Shown piece by piece: positions 28,109-37,525 of a stretch of 64,000 bases of DNA (position 1 is the stretch's first letter; each line of letters begins with the position of its first letter). The DNA comes from CANHVK01 sp046304235. GTDB taxonomy: Bacteria > Bacteroidota > Bacteroidia > Flavobacteriales_D > Crocinitomicaceae. The translations under genes were made by a program, and so were the position numbers. The notes under the pieces are model-generated. The model ran no database searches. It was not told the DNA's origin and was given only the letters and a program-made list of their open reading frames with translations. The DNA is taken from NCBI GenBank assembly GCA_046304235.1, contig JBKCEW010000061.1:15864-79863 (forward strand), read 5' to 3'.

Positions 28109-30117
28109 TGTCAAGAATACCCCCGCATATCATAGATGAAATAATGCAAACCTCAAGAATTGAAGAGGTTATAGGGGAATTTGTACACTTAAAAAGAGCT
28201 GGTTCAAATTTAAAAGGATTAAGTCCTTTCACAGATGAAAAGACACCCTCATTCGTAGTTTCACCGGCAAAACAAATCTTTAAATGTTTTTCTACAGGGA
28301 AAGGAGGTTCCGTTGTCACCTTTCTGATGGAAAAGGAACATTATTCCTATCCTGAAGCACTAAAATGGCTAGCGAATAAATACAATATTACCTTACCAGA
28401 AGAACGTGAGCCTACCGCAGAGGAACTAGCACAAATCACTGAAAAAGAAAGTCTTTTCATTATCAACGAATTTGCTAGAAATCATTTTGTTGAACGTATG
28501 CACGAAACAGATGAAGGAAAGGCCGTTGGACTAAACTACTTCATTGAGAGAGGTTTTCGCAAAGACATTATTGAAAAATTTCAATTAGGTTATTGTCTTG
28601 AAAAGGGAAATGATTTTACAGAAAATGCGATCCAAAAAGGATATAAATTAGAATATCTTGAAAAAATTGGACTTATTAAATCCAAGGATAATCGCCATTT
28701 TGATTTTTTCAGAGGACGTGTTATGTTTCCTATACACTCCGTTTCAGGACGTGTATTAGGATTTGGAGGAAGAACCTTATTAGCAGATAAAAAAATTGCC
28801 AAATATTTCAATTCACCAGAAAGTGTCATTTATAATAAAAGTGATATTCTCTATGGGTTGTATTATGCAAAAGGAGATATCGTTAAGTACGATAATTGCT
28901 ATTTGGTTGAAGGCTATACAGATGTAATCAGTATGCACCAAGCCGGAATTATTAATGTCGTTTCGTCTTCTGGTACATCATTGACCCATGGACAAATAAA
29001 ACTCATCCGTCGTTATACTCAAAACGTAACTATTTTATATGATGGTGATGCTGCAGGAATAAAGGCCTCATTTAGAGGGATCGATTTATTATTAGAAGAA
29101 GGTCTAAATGTTAGAGTCGTTTTATTTCCTGATGGAGATGACCCTGATTCCTACTCCAAAAAGGTTTCAAACGAAGAATTAAATCAATATATAAAATCTC
29201 ACATGAAAGACTTTGTTTCTTTCAAAGCAGAGATATTATTAGGCGAAAACGGAGTTCAAGATCCAATACAACGAGCAAAATTAATTCACGATATCGTCCA
29301 CTCTATTTCATTGATTCCTGATGAAATTAGTAGAACCGTTTATTCTCAAGAAATTTCAAAAAGATTTGAAATAGATATCAATATCATACATCAAGAGTTA
29401 TTTAAACTACGTAAAAATCAATTAGCAAAACAACAAGCAACAAATACTCCTCAACAAGCTCTTGAACCTGAAATCCCTACATACGAGTCAGCAACCACTG
29501 AAAATCAAAGTACACAGACTTCAGATACAAAACACCATTTTATTTCATTGGATCATGCTGAATATGATTTGATTCGGATATTGGTTAAATATGGAGTTTT
29601 GGCCATTGAAATAGAAATTACTAATGAATTTCAACAAAAAACAAAAATAGAAACTTCAGTAACGGAGTTAGTTTGTGCTGAAATACATAAAGATCAAATG
29701 TTTTTTGAAAACACTGTTTTTCAACGATTATTTAACGAAGTAAATGAAAGCTTAAACCAAGAAAAACGTTTCTTAAAACCAAGTCATTTCTTAAAATCTA
29801 CAGATATAGAAATAGTAAAATTAGTTTCTGATATCGAAAACGAACCCTATGAATTAAGCCATAATTGGCTAAAAGAAAAGAACATAGAAACAAACTATGA
29901 AATTGACAAACTTTCAGATGCTGTTTTAACCTCGATTTATCATTTCAAAATGAGTCGAATCATAAAACGCATTTACGAAATTCAATCAGAACTTGCTAAT
30001 TTAAATGCAGCCAATGATGATGAATTTGCATCGATGAGTTTATTATTAATGGAACAAGTAAAATTAGAGCAAGTAAAAACCGTATTATCAAAAGCATTAG
30101 GCAGAACCATTTTGTAA
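28108..30117 (+). CDS. dnaG: DNA primase DnaG with degenerate zinc finger
   Basis: DnaG (669 aa) makes RNA primers at the replication fork. The TOPRIM domain is complete: EGYTDVI, DGDAAG and DGDDPD. The N-terminal CHC2-type zinc ribbon keeps its fold sequence (LKGLSPFTDEKTPSF...KCFSTGKGG) but three of four ligands are replaced: S39, T42 and T63, with only C60 left. A helicase-interacting C-terminal region is present (about 480-669). Flavobacterial primases commonly show this loss as far as I recall. It overlaps the MORN gene by one base and is followed by mscS after 4 bp. Confidence 0.95.
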   Translation: MSRIPPHIIDEIMQTSRIEEVIGEFVHLKRAGSNLKGLSPFTDEKTPSFVVSPAKQIFKCFSTGKGGSVVTFLMEKEHYSYPEALKWLANKYNITLPEEREPTAEELAQITEKESLFIINEFARNHFVERMHETDEGKAVGLNYFIERGFRKDIIEKFQLGYCLEKGNDFTENAIQKGYKLEYLEKIGLIKSKDNRHFDFFRGRVMFPIHSVSGRVLGFGGRTLLADKKIAKYFNSPESVIYNKSDILYGLYYAKGDIVKYDNCYLVEGYTDVISMHQAGIINVVSSSGTSLTHGQIKLIRRYTQNVTILYDGDAAGIKASFRGIDLLLEEGLNVRVVLFPDGDDPDSYSKKVSNEELNQYIKSHMKDFVSFKAEILLGENGVQDPIQRAKLIHDIVHSISLIPDEISRTVYSQEISKRFEIDINIIHQELFKLRKNQLAKQQATNTPQQALEPEIPTYESATTENQSTQTSDTKHHFISLDHAEYDLIRILVKYGVLAIEIEITNEFQQKTKIETSVTELVCAEIHKDQMFFENTVFQRLFNEVNESLNQEKRFLKPSHFLKSTDIEIVKLVSDIENEPYELSHNWLKEKNIETNYEIDKLSDAVLTSIYHFKMSRIIKRIYEIQSELANLNAANDDEFASMSLLLMEQVKLEQVKTVLSKALGRTIL

Positions 30118-30121
30118 AAAT

Positions 30122-31264
30122 ATGAGTGAAACATTATTTGAGTTAGGTCCTTATAAAGTATGTATGTGGAATTTGTTAGCCCTATCTATCATTTATACCA
30201 TTGCATTTATTTTAAGTCGATTGACTCATCAATCATTAAAAAAATACCTGATTGACAACAACATAAAACTTGAAGGTAGAAGAACAACACTTTTAAAATT
30301 ATCAAGTCAAAGTGTTTATTTCCTTGCAGCATATATCTCCATTTTAAGTTTTAAAATCAACAATAACCACGTTTCTTTCACTGACTTTTTGAACTACAAA
30401 ATTGTAGAATCAAAACAAGCGAACATTTCTTTCTTCCAGATAATCATTGTTATTGGAGTTTTTTTCGCTGCTAGAATATCTGTCAACTTCATGAAATTAT
30501 ATTATAATAAGAAGTTAAGACAAAAAGAAAGTTTTAATCCGAGTACAGAATATATCTATGTTCAAACAACAAAATATGCTATTTATGTATTCTCTATTTT
30601 ATTCAGTTTAAATCTTTTCGAAATAAATATTTCTCTACTGCTCACTGGTTCAGCAGCTATGTTGGCCGTAATTGGTTTTATTTTCCAAGATGTATTTAAA
30701 GACATGTTTTCTGGACTCGTTTTACTTTTTGAAGGAACCATAAAAATCGGTGACATTGTAGAAATTAGAGATTCAAAATTCAAAGAACCTGTATTTGCTA
30801 AAATATTAAAAATCAACGTAAGAAGTACCCAAATCGAAACACGCGAAGGAAATGTATTTATCATTCCAAACGCAAAACTAACCCAAGAATATGTAGAAAA
30901 TTGGAGCCAAAATAATGAGTTAACTCGTTCAACCATTTTTATTACAGTACAATACGGTACAGATTGTGATTTGGTAATTAATCTTTTAAAGCAAGCAGCA
31001 TTAAGTCATCCTAAGGTTAAAAAAAACAATCCTATTCAAGTTCGTCTTCGAGATTTTGGAGAAAATGGATTGGAAATGGAATTATTATTTTGGTGCGATA
31101 ACACATGGGATATAAATAATTACAAATCAGAAATTAGATTAGAAATCAATCGATTATTTAATCAATACAACATAAAAATACCTTATCCACATCGTCATTT
31201 AGTTTATGATAAACCAACCGAAATTGAAAACAAAAACAGTACTAATTATGAAAGTTCTTTTTAA
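30122..31264 (+). CDS. MscS-family mechanosensitive channel
   Basis: This 380-residue inner membrane protein has four or five predicted helices (about 12-33, 58-75, 101-120, 147-165, 170-190) followed by the MscS pore and beta domain: [33 protein letters not shown], and VFIIPNAKLTQEYVENWS. The C-terminal alpha-beta domain ends near residue 360. It likely releases osmolytes on hypo-osmotic shock. It overlaps the next gene by 17 nt, so the two are probably coupled. Confidence 0.9.
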   Translation: MSETLFELGPYKVCMWNLLALSIIYTIAFILSRLTHQSLKKYLIDNNIKLEGRRTTLLKLSSQSVYFLAAYISILSFKINNNHVSFTDFLNYKIVESKQANISFFQIIIVIGVFFAARISVNFMKLYYNKKLRQKESFNPSTEYIYVQTTKYAIYVFSILFSLNLFEINISLLLTGSAAMLAVIGFIFQDVFKDMFSGLVLLFEGTIKIGDIVEIRDSKFKEPVFAKILKINVRSTQIETREGNVFIIPNAKLTQEYVENWSQNNELTRSTIFITVQYGTDCDLVINLLKQAALSHPKVKKNNPIQVRLRDFGENGLEMELLFWCDNTWDINNYKSEIRLEINRLFNQYNIKIPYPHRHLVYDKPTEIENKNSTNYESSF

Positions 31265-31865
31265 CCTAATCTTAAGCATTAGTATTGGTGTTCAATTTAC
31301 TTATTCTCAGAATTGGGATATAAATCTTTTAAAATCAGTAAATAGTCAATACACCGAAAATGTTGGTAAACCAATGATTATAGTGACTGAAAGCATTACT
31401 CCTGTATCATTAGCAGCACCTATAGGAATATTTATAGCAGGAACTATCAAAAAAAATGATAAACTAAAACATGATGCAATTTCAATAGGTGTATCTCAAT
31501 TGTTTTCGAGTATATTAACCGTTGGATTAAAACTAGGAATTAATCGTCCTAGACCATCGATAACCTACCCAAATGATATCACAAAATATTCTAGTGCAGG
31601 CTCTCCCTCTTTTCCTTCTGGTCATACAAGCATGGCATTTAATGTTGCAACTGCATTAACTCTAAATTACCCGAAATGGTATGTATATGTGCCCGCCTAT
31701 CTTTGGGCAAGTAGTGTCGGTTATTCTAGAATGTATTTAGGAGTGCATTATCCATCAGATGTATTAGTCGGAGCAGTTATAGGTAGTGGAACTGCTATTC
31801 TTACTGAATATGGGAGAAAGTATTTGGTAGAAAAAAGAAACAGGAAAGTTGAGAATCAGTTTTAG
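31248..31865 (+). CDS. PAP2-family phosphatase, exported
   Basis: 205 residues with a signal peptide (MKVLFNLILSISIGVQFTYS, cleavage before QNWD) and the three phosphatase motifs of the PAP2 family: KLGINRPRP, SFPSGHTSMAF, and SRMYLGVHYPSDV. Members dephosphorylate undecaprenyl or phosphatidate-type lipids; the substrate is not determined here. I start at ATG 31248, where the signal peptide begins, inside the end of the MscS gene. Confidence 0.88.
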   Translation: MKVLFNLILSISIGVQFTYSQNWDINLLKSVNSQYTENVGKPMIIVTESITPVSLAAPIGIFIAGTIKKNDKLKHDAISIGVSQLFSSILTVGLKLGINRPRPSITYPNDITKYSSAGSPSFPSGHTSMAFNVATALTLNYPKWYVYVPAYLWASSVGYSRMYLGVHYPSDVLVGAVIGSGTAILTEYGRKYLVEKRNRKVENQF

Positions 31866-31896
31866 ATTCAAAGATTACAGATTACAGATTGAAAGA
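31863..31896 (+). repeat. Short AGATTACAGATT array without a gene
   Basis: The segment after the PAP2 stop consists of AGATT/ACAGATT words and ends in GAAAGATTAC, the same vocabulary as the array left of the four-helix gene at 10234-10434. It overlaps the gap between the convergent PAP2 and gpsA genes. No four-helix gene is nearby. Confidence 0.6.
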
Positions 31897-32895
31897 TTAC
31901 GACAATTTATCTGCTAAGATTTTCATCTCGATGACAGGAGATATTTTTTCGTAAACGATGTTATAAACCGCTTGAATAATAGGCATCTCAACATTGAATT
32001 TTTTATTGATTTCAACTAAACATTTTACAGCATAATATCCTTCAGCAACCATTTCCATTTCAAGTTGAGCACTTTTTACAGAATACCCTTTTCCTATCAT
32101 GAAACCAAAAGTTCGGTTACGAGAAAACTTTGAGTAGGCAGTTACTAATAAGTCACCTAAATAAGCACTAGACTTCACATCACGGTGTATCGGGTGAACA
32201 ACATCGATGAAGTTTTCGATTTCTTGAATTGCATTAGATACTAACACAGACTGGAAATTGTCACCATAGCCTAATCCCGCACAAATACCTGATGCAACTG
32301 CATATACGTTTTTCAATACCGCAGAAAACTCTGTTCCAAATAAATCATCAGAAATAGTAGTTTTGATATAACGACAAGCCAACGCGCGCGCCATATTGTT
32401 TGCAATAACCTCATCTTGACAAGCAATTGTCAGGTAAGATAAACGCTCTAAGGCAACTTCTTCGGCATGACAAGGCCCACAAATAATTCCGATTTTAGAA
32501 TAAGGAACACCAAATGATTTATGTATAAACCTTGCTGGTATAGAGTTGTATTCAGGAATAATTCCTTTAACCGCTGAAAATACTACTTTACCATGAAAAA
32601 TATCTTTCGGAACATTTTCAAACAATTTCGTTAAAAAGGCAGAAGGAGTAGCAATGATAATGTAATTCGCTTCATTAATAATTTCTTCCAAATTAGAAGA
32701 AACAACTAACTTATCCGTATTGAACTCAACAGATTGTAAGTATTTTGGATTGTGTTTGAACTTAAGAATGTGGTTGACAGATTCGTCTGATCTTAGCCAC
32801 CAATACACTTTTTCTTGTGTATTACATAGTATTTTAACTTGTGCTGTAGCCCAACTACCACCACCAATGACTGCTATTTTCTTTTCTTTCACCAT
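31897..32895 (-). CDS. gpsA: Glycerol-3-phosphate dehydrogenase [NAD(P)+]
   Basis: GpsA (332 aa) reduces dihydroxyacetone phosphate to sn-glycerol-3-phosphate for phospholipid synthesis. The Rossmann motif is AVIGGGSWATA, with Ala for the usual Gly, a variant I believe is common in Flavobacteriia. Also present are GIICGPCHAEEVA and the catalytic-lysine region EFSAVLKNVYAVASGICAGL. Length is normal. It is a single gene, convergent with PAP2. Confidence 0.94.
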   Translation of the reverse strand: MVKEKKIAVIGGGSWATAQVKILCNTQEKVYWWLRSDESVNHILKFKHNPKYLQSVEFNTDKLVVSSNLEEIINEANYIIIATPSAFLTKLFENVPKDIFHGKVVFSAVKGIIPEYNSIPARFIHKSFGVPYSKIGIICGPCHAEEVALERLSYLTIACQDEVIANNMARALACRYIKTTISDDLFGTEFSAVLKNVYAVASGICAGLGYGDNFQSVLVSNAIQEIENFIDVVHPIHRDVKSSAYLGDLLVTAYSKFSRNRTFGFMIGKGYSVKSAQLEMEMVAEGYYAVKCLVEINKKFNVEMPIIQAVYNIVYEKISPVIEMKILADKLS

Positions 32896-33074
32896 GTAAT
32901 AGAAAACAAATTTAATATTATTTTAGGGTTAATTTACATTACGAACTTCTTTTTGAAAAGTATTTAAAATTAAATAAATGATTTACAAATACTTATGTGA
33001 ATTTAATTCAAAATGAATTTAAGAACATTTTGATTTAAAAATTAATGTATATTTAAAATAAGAAACTATTAACT

Positions 33075-34979
33075 ATGGGATTACAAGACCTTAAAATAAA
33101 TTCTTTTGAAGAATATCAACAACAGTATCAAAAAAGTATAAATCAACCAGAACTTTTTTGGGATGAAATCGGTTCACATTTTACTTGGAAAAAAAAATGG
33201 ATCAAGGTTTTGTCTTGGGATTTTGAAAAATTAAATATTCGTTGGTTTGAAGGAGGTACGTTAAATATTACTGAAAATATATTTGAAAGAAACTTACCTA
33301 CTTTAAAAAATACACCAGCTATTATTTGGGAACCAAATTCCCCAGAAGCTGAAAACAAAACACTCACCTATCAAGAACTTTACGAAGCCGTAAATCAATG
33401 TGCAAATGCGTTAAAATCATTAGGTATTGGTAAAGGCGATCGTGTTTGTATTTATTTACCAATGGTACCTGAATTAGCGATTTCAGTACTTGCTTGTGCT
33501 CGAATAGGCGCGGTTCATTCTGTTGTATTTGCAGGATTTTCAGCAACTTCATTATCAGATAGAATCATCGATGCGGAAGCAAAATTGGTTATAACCGCTG
33601 ATGGTTTAAGACGTGGTGCAAAAACGGTAGCCTTAAAAGAAGTGGTTGATGAAGCAGTAAAAAATACTCCATCCGTAGAAAAAGTATTGGTTCTAAATGT
33701 ATTAAACGAGAATATTCAATTCAACCCTTCTTTAGATGTAAAATGGGAGGAGATTGTTCCACAACAATCAACTGAATGTCCTGCGGAAGAAATGGATAGT
33801 GAGGATTATTTATTCATTTTATATACTTCAGGCTCTACTGGTAAACCAAAAGGTGTAGTACATACATGTGGCGGATATATGGTGTACACGGCTTATAGTT
33901 TCACGAATGTATATCAATATACTCCGGGCGATATTCATTGGTGTACAGCCGATATTGGTTGGATTACAGGTCATTCCTATATTATTTATGGACCATTATT
34001 AAGTGGAGCAACAACAGTAATGTTTGAAGGGATTCCAACTTATCCAGACGCAGGAAGATTTTGGGAAATTGTAGAAAAATACAAAGTGAATCAGTTTTTA
34101 ACTGCTCCAACGGCGATTCGTTCATTAATGGCTTTTGGAGAAGAGACCGTTGAGAAATATAATTTGAGTTCTTTAAAAGTAATTGGAACTGTTGGAGAAC
34201 CCATCAACGAGGAAGCGTGGCATTGGTATGCGACACACGTTGGAAAAGATGTGTGTCCGGTGGTAGATAACTGGTGGCAAACAGAAACAGGAGGAATTAT
34301 GATTTCGGGAATTGGAAATCTTTCTCCACAAAAACCAACTTTTGCAGGCTATCCCCTTCCAGGAATTCAGCCTGTATTATTAAATCAAGCAGGAGAGGAA
34401 ATTCAAGAACACGAAGTAGAAGGTTATTTGTGTGTAAAATTCCCATGGCCTTCTATGATTCGCACTACTTATGGAGATCACCAACGTTGTATAGATACTT
34501 ATTTCTCTAATTATAAAGGATATTATTTTACAGGAGATGGAGCGAAAAGAGATGCAGATGGAATGTACCGAATCATTGGAAGAATAGACGATGTTATCAA
34601 TGTTTCGGGTCACCGCTTTGGTACTGCAGAAATTGAAAATGCCATCAATGAAGATCCGCAAATAATAGAATCAGCAGTAGTGGGTTACCCTCATCCAATC
34701 AAAGGACAATCAATTTATGCCTTTGTTGTTTCAGATCATCCGATTGAAAAACAAGATGAAGCACGTAAATCAATTCTTGAAACAGTTACAAATATCATAG
34801 GTAAGATTGCATTACCGGAAAAAATTCAGTTCGTTTCTGGTTTACCTAAAACTCGTTCAGGTAAAATTATGCGTCGAATTTTACGCAAAGTAGCAGAAGG
34901 AGAAATTGAAAGTTTAGGTGATACCTCCACCCTACTTGATCCTTCTGTTGTTGAAGAAATTGTGAAGAATAGGATATAA
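33075..34979 (+). CDS. acs: Acetyl-CoA synthetase
   Basis: Acs (634 aa) makes acetyl-CoA from acetate, ATP and CoA through acetyl-AMP. Motifs are the P-loop YTSGSTGKPKG, the adenylation motif DNWWQTETGG, the hinge GRIDDVINVSGHR, and the acetylatable lysine in KTRSGKIMRR near the C-terminus. The N-terminal domain EEYQQQYQKSINQPELFW is the Acs-specific extension. It is monocistronic with a 179-bp AT-rich upstream region. Confidence 0.95.
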   Translation: MGLQDLKINSFEEYQQQYQKSINQPELFWDEIGSHFTWKKKWIKVLSWDFEKLNIRWFEGGTLNITENIFERNLPTLKNTPAIIWEPNSPEAENKTLTYQELYEAVNQCANALKSLGIGKGDRVCIYLPMVPELAISVLACARIGAVHSVVFAGFSATSLSDRIIDAEAKLVITADGLRRGAKTVALKEVVDEAVKNTPSVEKVLVLNVLNENIQFNPSLDVKWEEIVPQQSTECPAEEMDSEDYLFILYTSGSTGKPKGVVHTCGGYMVYTAYSFTNVYQYTPGDIHWCTADIGWITGHSYIIYGPLLSGATTVMFEGIPTYPDAGRFWEIVEKYKVNQFLTAPTAIRSLMAFGEETVEKYNLSSLKVIGTVGEPINEEAWHWYATHVGKDVCPVVDNWWQTETGGIMISGIGNLSPQKPTFAGYPLPGIQPVLLNQAGEEIQEHEVEGYLCVKFPWPSMIRTTYGDHQRCIDTYFSNYKGYYFTGDGAKRDADGMYRIIGRIDDVINVSGHRFGTAEIENAINEDPQIIESAVVGYPHPIKGQSIYAFVVSDHPIEKQDEARKSILETVTNIIGKIALPEKIQFVSGLPKTRSGKIMRRILRKVAEGEIESLGDTSTLLDPSVVEEIVKNRI

Positions 34980-35063
34980 GTGGAAAGATTAATTCAGATA
35001 TCAAGTATTGAATTTTGTATATTTGTATAAACTATTTAACAGAAATTAAATATATTAAAAGCA

Positions 35064-35315
35064 ATGGAAACAAACAACTTAGTTATTTTTCATCCTAATA
35101 ACTCAGAACAAATTTCTGCATTAAGAGCTCTAGCCAAAATATTAAAATTAGATGTAGAAATTACTACACAAGAAAAACTTGAGAAAAAAGTAAGAATTAA
35201 CAAAGAAAAACAACGGGTTTTTAACGATATTCGAGAGGCTGTTGACGAATTAAAGTTGGTAAAATCTGGTAAAAAGAAAGCTAGAAACGTAGAAGATCTT
35301 TTAAATGAATTATAA
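35064..35315 (+). CDS. Putative antitoxin of a type II pair (DUF2683-like)
   Basis: This 83-residue charged protein starts METNNLVIFHPNNSEQISAL and continues as a helical, lysine- and glutamate-rich chain. It lies directly before a RelE/ParE-like toxin and overlaps it by 11 nt, the classic antitoxin-first order. I recall DUF2683-type proteins with the same N-terminus in Bacteroidota next to RelE toxins, but cannot check. DNA binding is not evident. Confidence 0.7.
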   Translation: METNNLVIFHPNNSEQISALRALAKILKLDVEITTQEKLEKKVRINKEKQRVFNDIREAVDELKLVKSGKKKARNVEDLLNEL

Positions 35316-35628
35316 AATACAAACGCTATCTAAATTTGATAAAAATTTAAAAGCACTCATTAAAAAATACCCTTCACTTAAAAGTGAATTTATTGAATTT
35401 GTAAAAAACTTAAAAGAAAATCCTATACAAGGCACTCAAATTGCGCCAAACTGTTACAAAATAAGAATTTCGATTTCATCAAAAGGAAAAGGAAAATCTT
35501 CTGGTGCAAGAATTATCACCAATATTATTATTTCGGAAGAAACAGTCTATCTTCTTACAATTTATGATAAATCAGAAAAGTCTTCAATTTCAGATAAAGA
35601 GTTAAAGGAATTGCTAAAAGAAATATAA
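35305..35628 (+). CDS. RelE/ParE-type toxin
   Basis: 107 residues with the RelE/ParE pattern: an N-terminal strand (YKIQTLSKFDKNLKALIKKYPSL), a helix-loop (ENPIQGTQIAPNCYKIRIS), and the C-terminal strands ARIITNIIISEETVYLLTIYDKSEKSSIS. Homologous toxins cut mRNA on the ribosome or poison gyrase; which applies here is unclear. It is translationally coupled to the upstream antitoxin. Confidence 0.8.
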   Translation: MNYKIQTLSKFDKNLKALIKKYPSLKSEFIEFVKNLKENPIQGTQIAPNCYKIRISISSKGKGKSSGARIITNIIISEETVYLLTIYDKSEKSSISDKELKELLKEI

Positions 35629-35631
35629 AAT

Positions 35632-36096
35632 CTATTTTAATTCTTTCAATTCTAATCCAATATCATAAACTCCGTAAAGTACTTTTTGGATCACCCCTTG
35701 CTCTAATACGAACGTATATTTTCCTGCAGTTGGAAACTTTCTATTTCTGAAAACTAATTTATTCTCAACGATAGAACCTGTTTTTTTACCTAACCAATAT
35801 CCCTTATCATCTGAAATTTGAATTTCAAAAGGTTCACGGTATCTTTTTTTATCTGGAGTTACTGAATTCATATACACCCAAGCATTACGGTATTGATAAT
35901 GCGTAGATGTTCTGAAAGTCAATATCATTTCATAGGTTTTATTCGCGTCTTTTATATCAATAACGAAGGTTGGTTTTTGCTTTCTAGACCATGTCAAATT
36001 AGTAAAAGAGACTGATTCTTGAAAATAAGGACTATCTCCGCACGAAGTAAGTACAAACAGTAGTAAAAAAATACCTGTAAATAAATTTTTATTCAT
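35632..36096 (-). CDS. gldH: Gliding motility lipoprotein GldH
   Basis: 154 residues with a lipoprotein signal (LFTGIFLLLFVLTSC, lipobox Cys about 19) and a beta-rich body with FRTSTHYQYRNAWVYM, GYWLGKKTGS and a C-terminal YDIGLELK. GldH is required for gliding in Flavobacterium johnsoniae. The start ATG at 36096 overlaps the ricT stop by 8 nt, and the ricT-gldH order is conserved in Flavobacteriia. Its presence supports a gliding or type IX lineage for the organism. Confidence 0.85.
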   Translation of the reverse strand: MNKNLFTGIFLLLFVLTSCGDSPYFQESVSFTNLTWSRKQKPTFVIDIKDANKTYEMILTFRTSTHYQYRNAWVYMNSVTPDKKRYREPFEIQISDDKGYWLGKKTGSIVENKLVFRNRKFPTAGKYTFVLEQGVIQKVLYGVYDIGLELKELK

Positions 36097-37438
36097 TTTT
36101 AGCATTGTTTGAATCCGGAAGATTTTGATTTCTGTTTTTATCAAAATTCCTTCGGTTATTATTTCTTCGTTTGTTATTGTTATTTCTATTTTTCTGAGCC
36201 ACATCAGTTGATTGATTTGCTTCAACATCACTATTTTCAGTAGTTACAGCTACTGTTTTTTGATCTCTATCAACACGTTGAGGTTTATTTTGATTCGGAT
36301 TAGTTGATTGATTTGGGTTTCTTGTTGGTTTATTTTTTTTCTTCTTTCCGAAATTATCATCAAAACGACTTAAACTATCCTGACCAACTACATTTTCATA
36401 AGCAATTTCAGCCACAACTGTTTCTTGAATCATAAAATCCTTCAAGGTATGTGGTTTTTTCTTTTGTTGATTCATGCTTACGATTTCCTTTACTCGATCA
36501 GGAGAAAGCGGGATGAACTCATTTTCACCATCCATCACAAACCACATTAGCCTTTTGAAAACATCTGTTTTTACGTGAAAAGCGGTTCCTTTTTCAGTAT
36601 ATAATTTAGTCTCCGCAGGTGGAAAATGCTTAATTGCATCCAAATACATATCCAATTCGTAGTTCAAACAGCATTTCAATTTACCACATTGTCCTGCTAA
36701 TTTTTGAGGATTTAGTGACAATTGTTGGTATCGTGCTGCTGAAGTTGAAACTGATCTGAAATCTGTTAACCAAGTTGAACAACATAATTCTCTACCACAC
36801 GAACCGATACCTCCTAAACGAGATGCCTCTTGACGAGATCCAATTTGACGCATTTCAATACGCACCTTGAATTTCTCTGCCATGTCTTTGATTAACTGAC
36901 GAAAGTCAACACGGTCATCAGAGGTATAATAAAATGTCGCTTTGGTTAAATCCCCTTGATACTCAACATCAGATATTTTCATATCCAAGTTTAAGTTTAC
37001 AGCCAAGGTTCTCGCTTGATACATTACTTCTTTTTCAAGATTGCGCGCCTCCATCCATTTCTGAACATCATCTTGATTTGCAATGCGATATATTTGAGGG
37101 GTTTCCGTATTCTCCTTATTCCCACTCTTTTTATTTACCTGTATTCTGGCTAACTCTCCTACGATTGAAACAACACCCACATCAAATCCTGGACTAGCCT
37201 CAACCACCACGATATCTCCTACATTTAATGAAAGATTTTTCGTGTTTTTATAGAAACTTTTACGACCGTTTTTAAATCGTATTTCTGCTATATCAAAAGG
37301 TTTCATTCCTTGTGGCAACGTCATATTTGCCAACCAGTCAAAAACTCCTAATTTATTACAACCACCAGAACTACAGGTTCCGTTACTTTGACAGCCACCC
37401 GAAGAACAACCGCCAGTGCCACAATTAGAACATCCCAT
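36089..37438 (-). CDS. ricT: RicT/PSP1-domain iron-sulfur regulatory protein
   Basis: 449 residues. The N-terminus is extremely Cys/Gly rich (MGCSNCGTGGCSSGGCQSNG, more Cys after). The PSP1 domain follows, with the metal-cluster cysteines in GRELCCSTWL and CGKLKCCLNYEL. After residue about 370 comes a low-complexity tail of Asn, Gln, Lys and Arg that looks disordered and RNA-binding-like. In Bacillus the RicAFT complex binds Fe-S clusters and controls RNase Y; RicA and RicF are not visible here. It is coupled to gldH. Confidence 0.9.
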   Translation of the reverse strand: MGCSNCGTGGCSSGGCQSNGTCSSGGCNKLGVFDWLANMTLPQGMKPFDIAEIRFKNGRKSFYKNTKNLSLNVGDIVVVEASPGFDVGVVSIVGELARIQVNKKSGNKENTETPQIYRIANQDDVQKWMEARNLEKEVMYQARTLAVNLNLDMKISDVEYQGDLTKATFYYTSDDRVDFRQLIKDMAEKFKVRIEMRQIGSRQEASRLGGIGSCGRELCCSTWLTDFRSVSTSAARYQQLSLNPQKLAGQCGKLKCCLNYELDMYLDAIKHFPPAETKLYTEKGTAFHVKTDVFKRLMWFVMDGENEFIPLSPDRVKEIVSMNQQKKKPHTLKDFMIQETVVAEIAYENVVGQDSLSRFDDNFGKKKKNKPTRNPNQSTNPNQNKPQRVDRDQKTVAVTTENSDVEANQSTDVAQKNRNNNNKRRNNNRRNFDKNRNQNLPDSNNAKNE

Positions 37439-37525
37439 AGTTATAAAAATTGAACTGCAAATGTACTGAATTTATCTGTGAAGTGTTTTGATTTGAATTG
37501 AGAAATTAAAAAGCAATAAAAAATT

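Noticed and set aside
31897..32895. GpsA glycine-motif change GGGSWATA as a defect
   Set aside because: The rest of the active site is intact and I believe the variant is frequent in this class.
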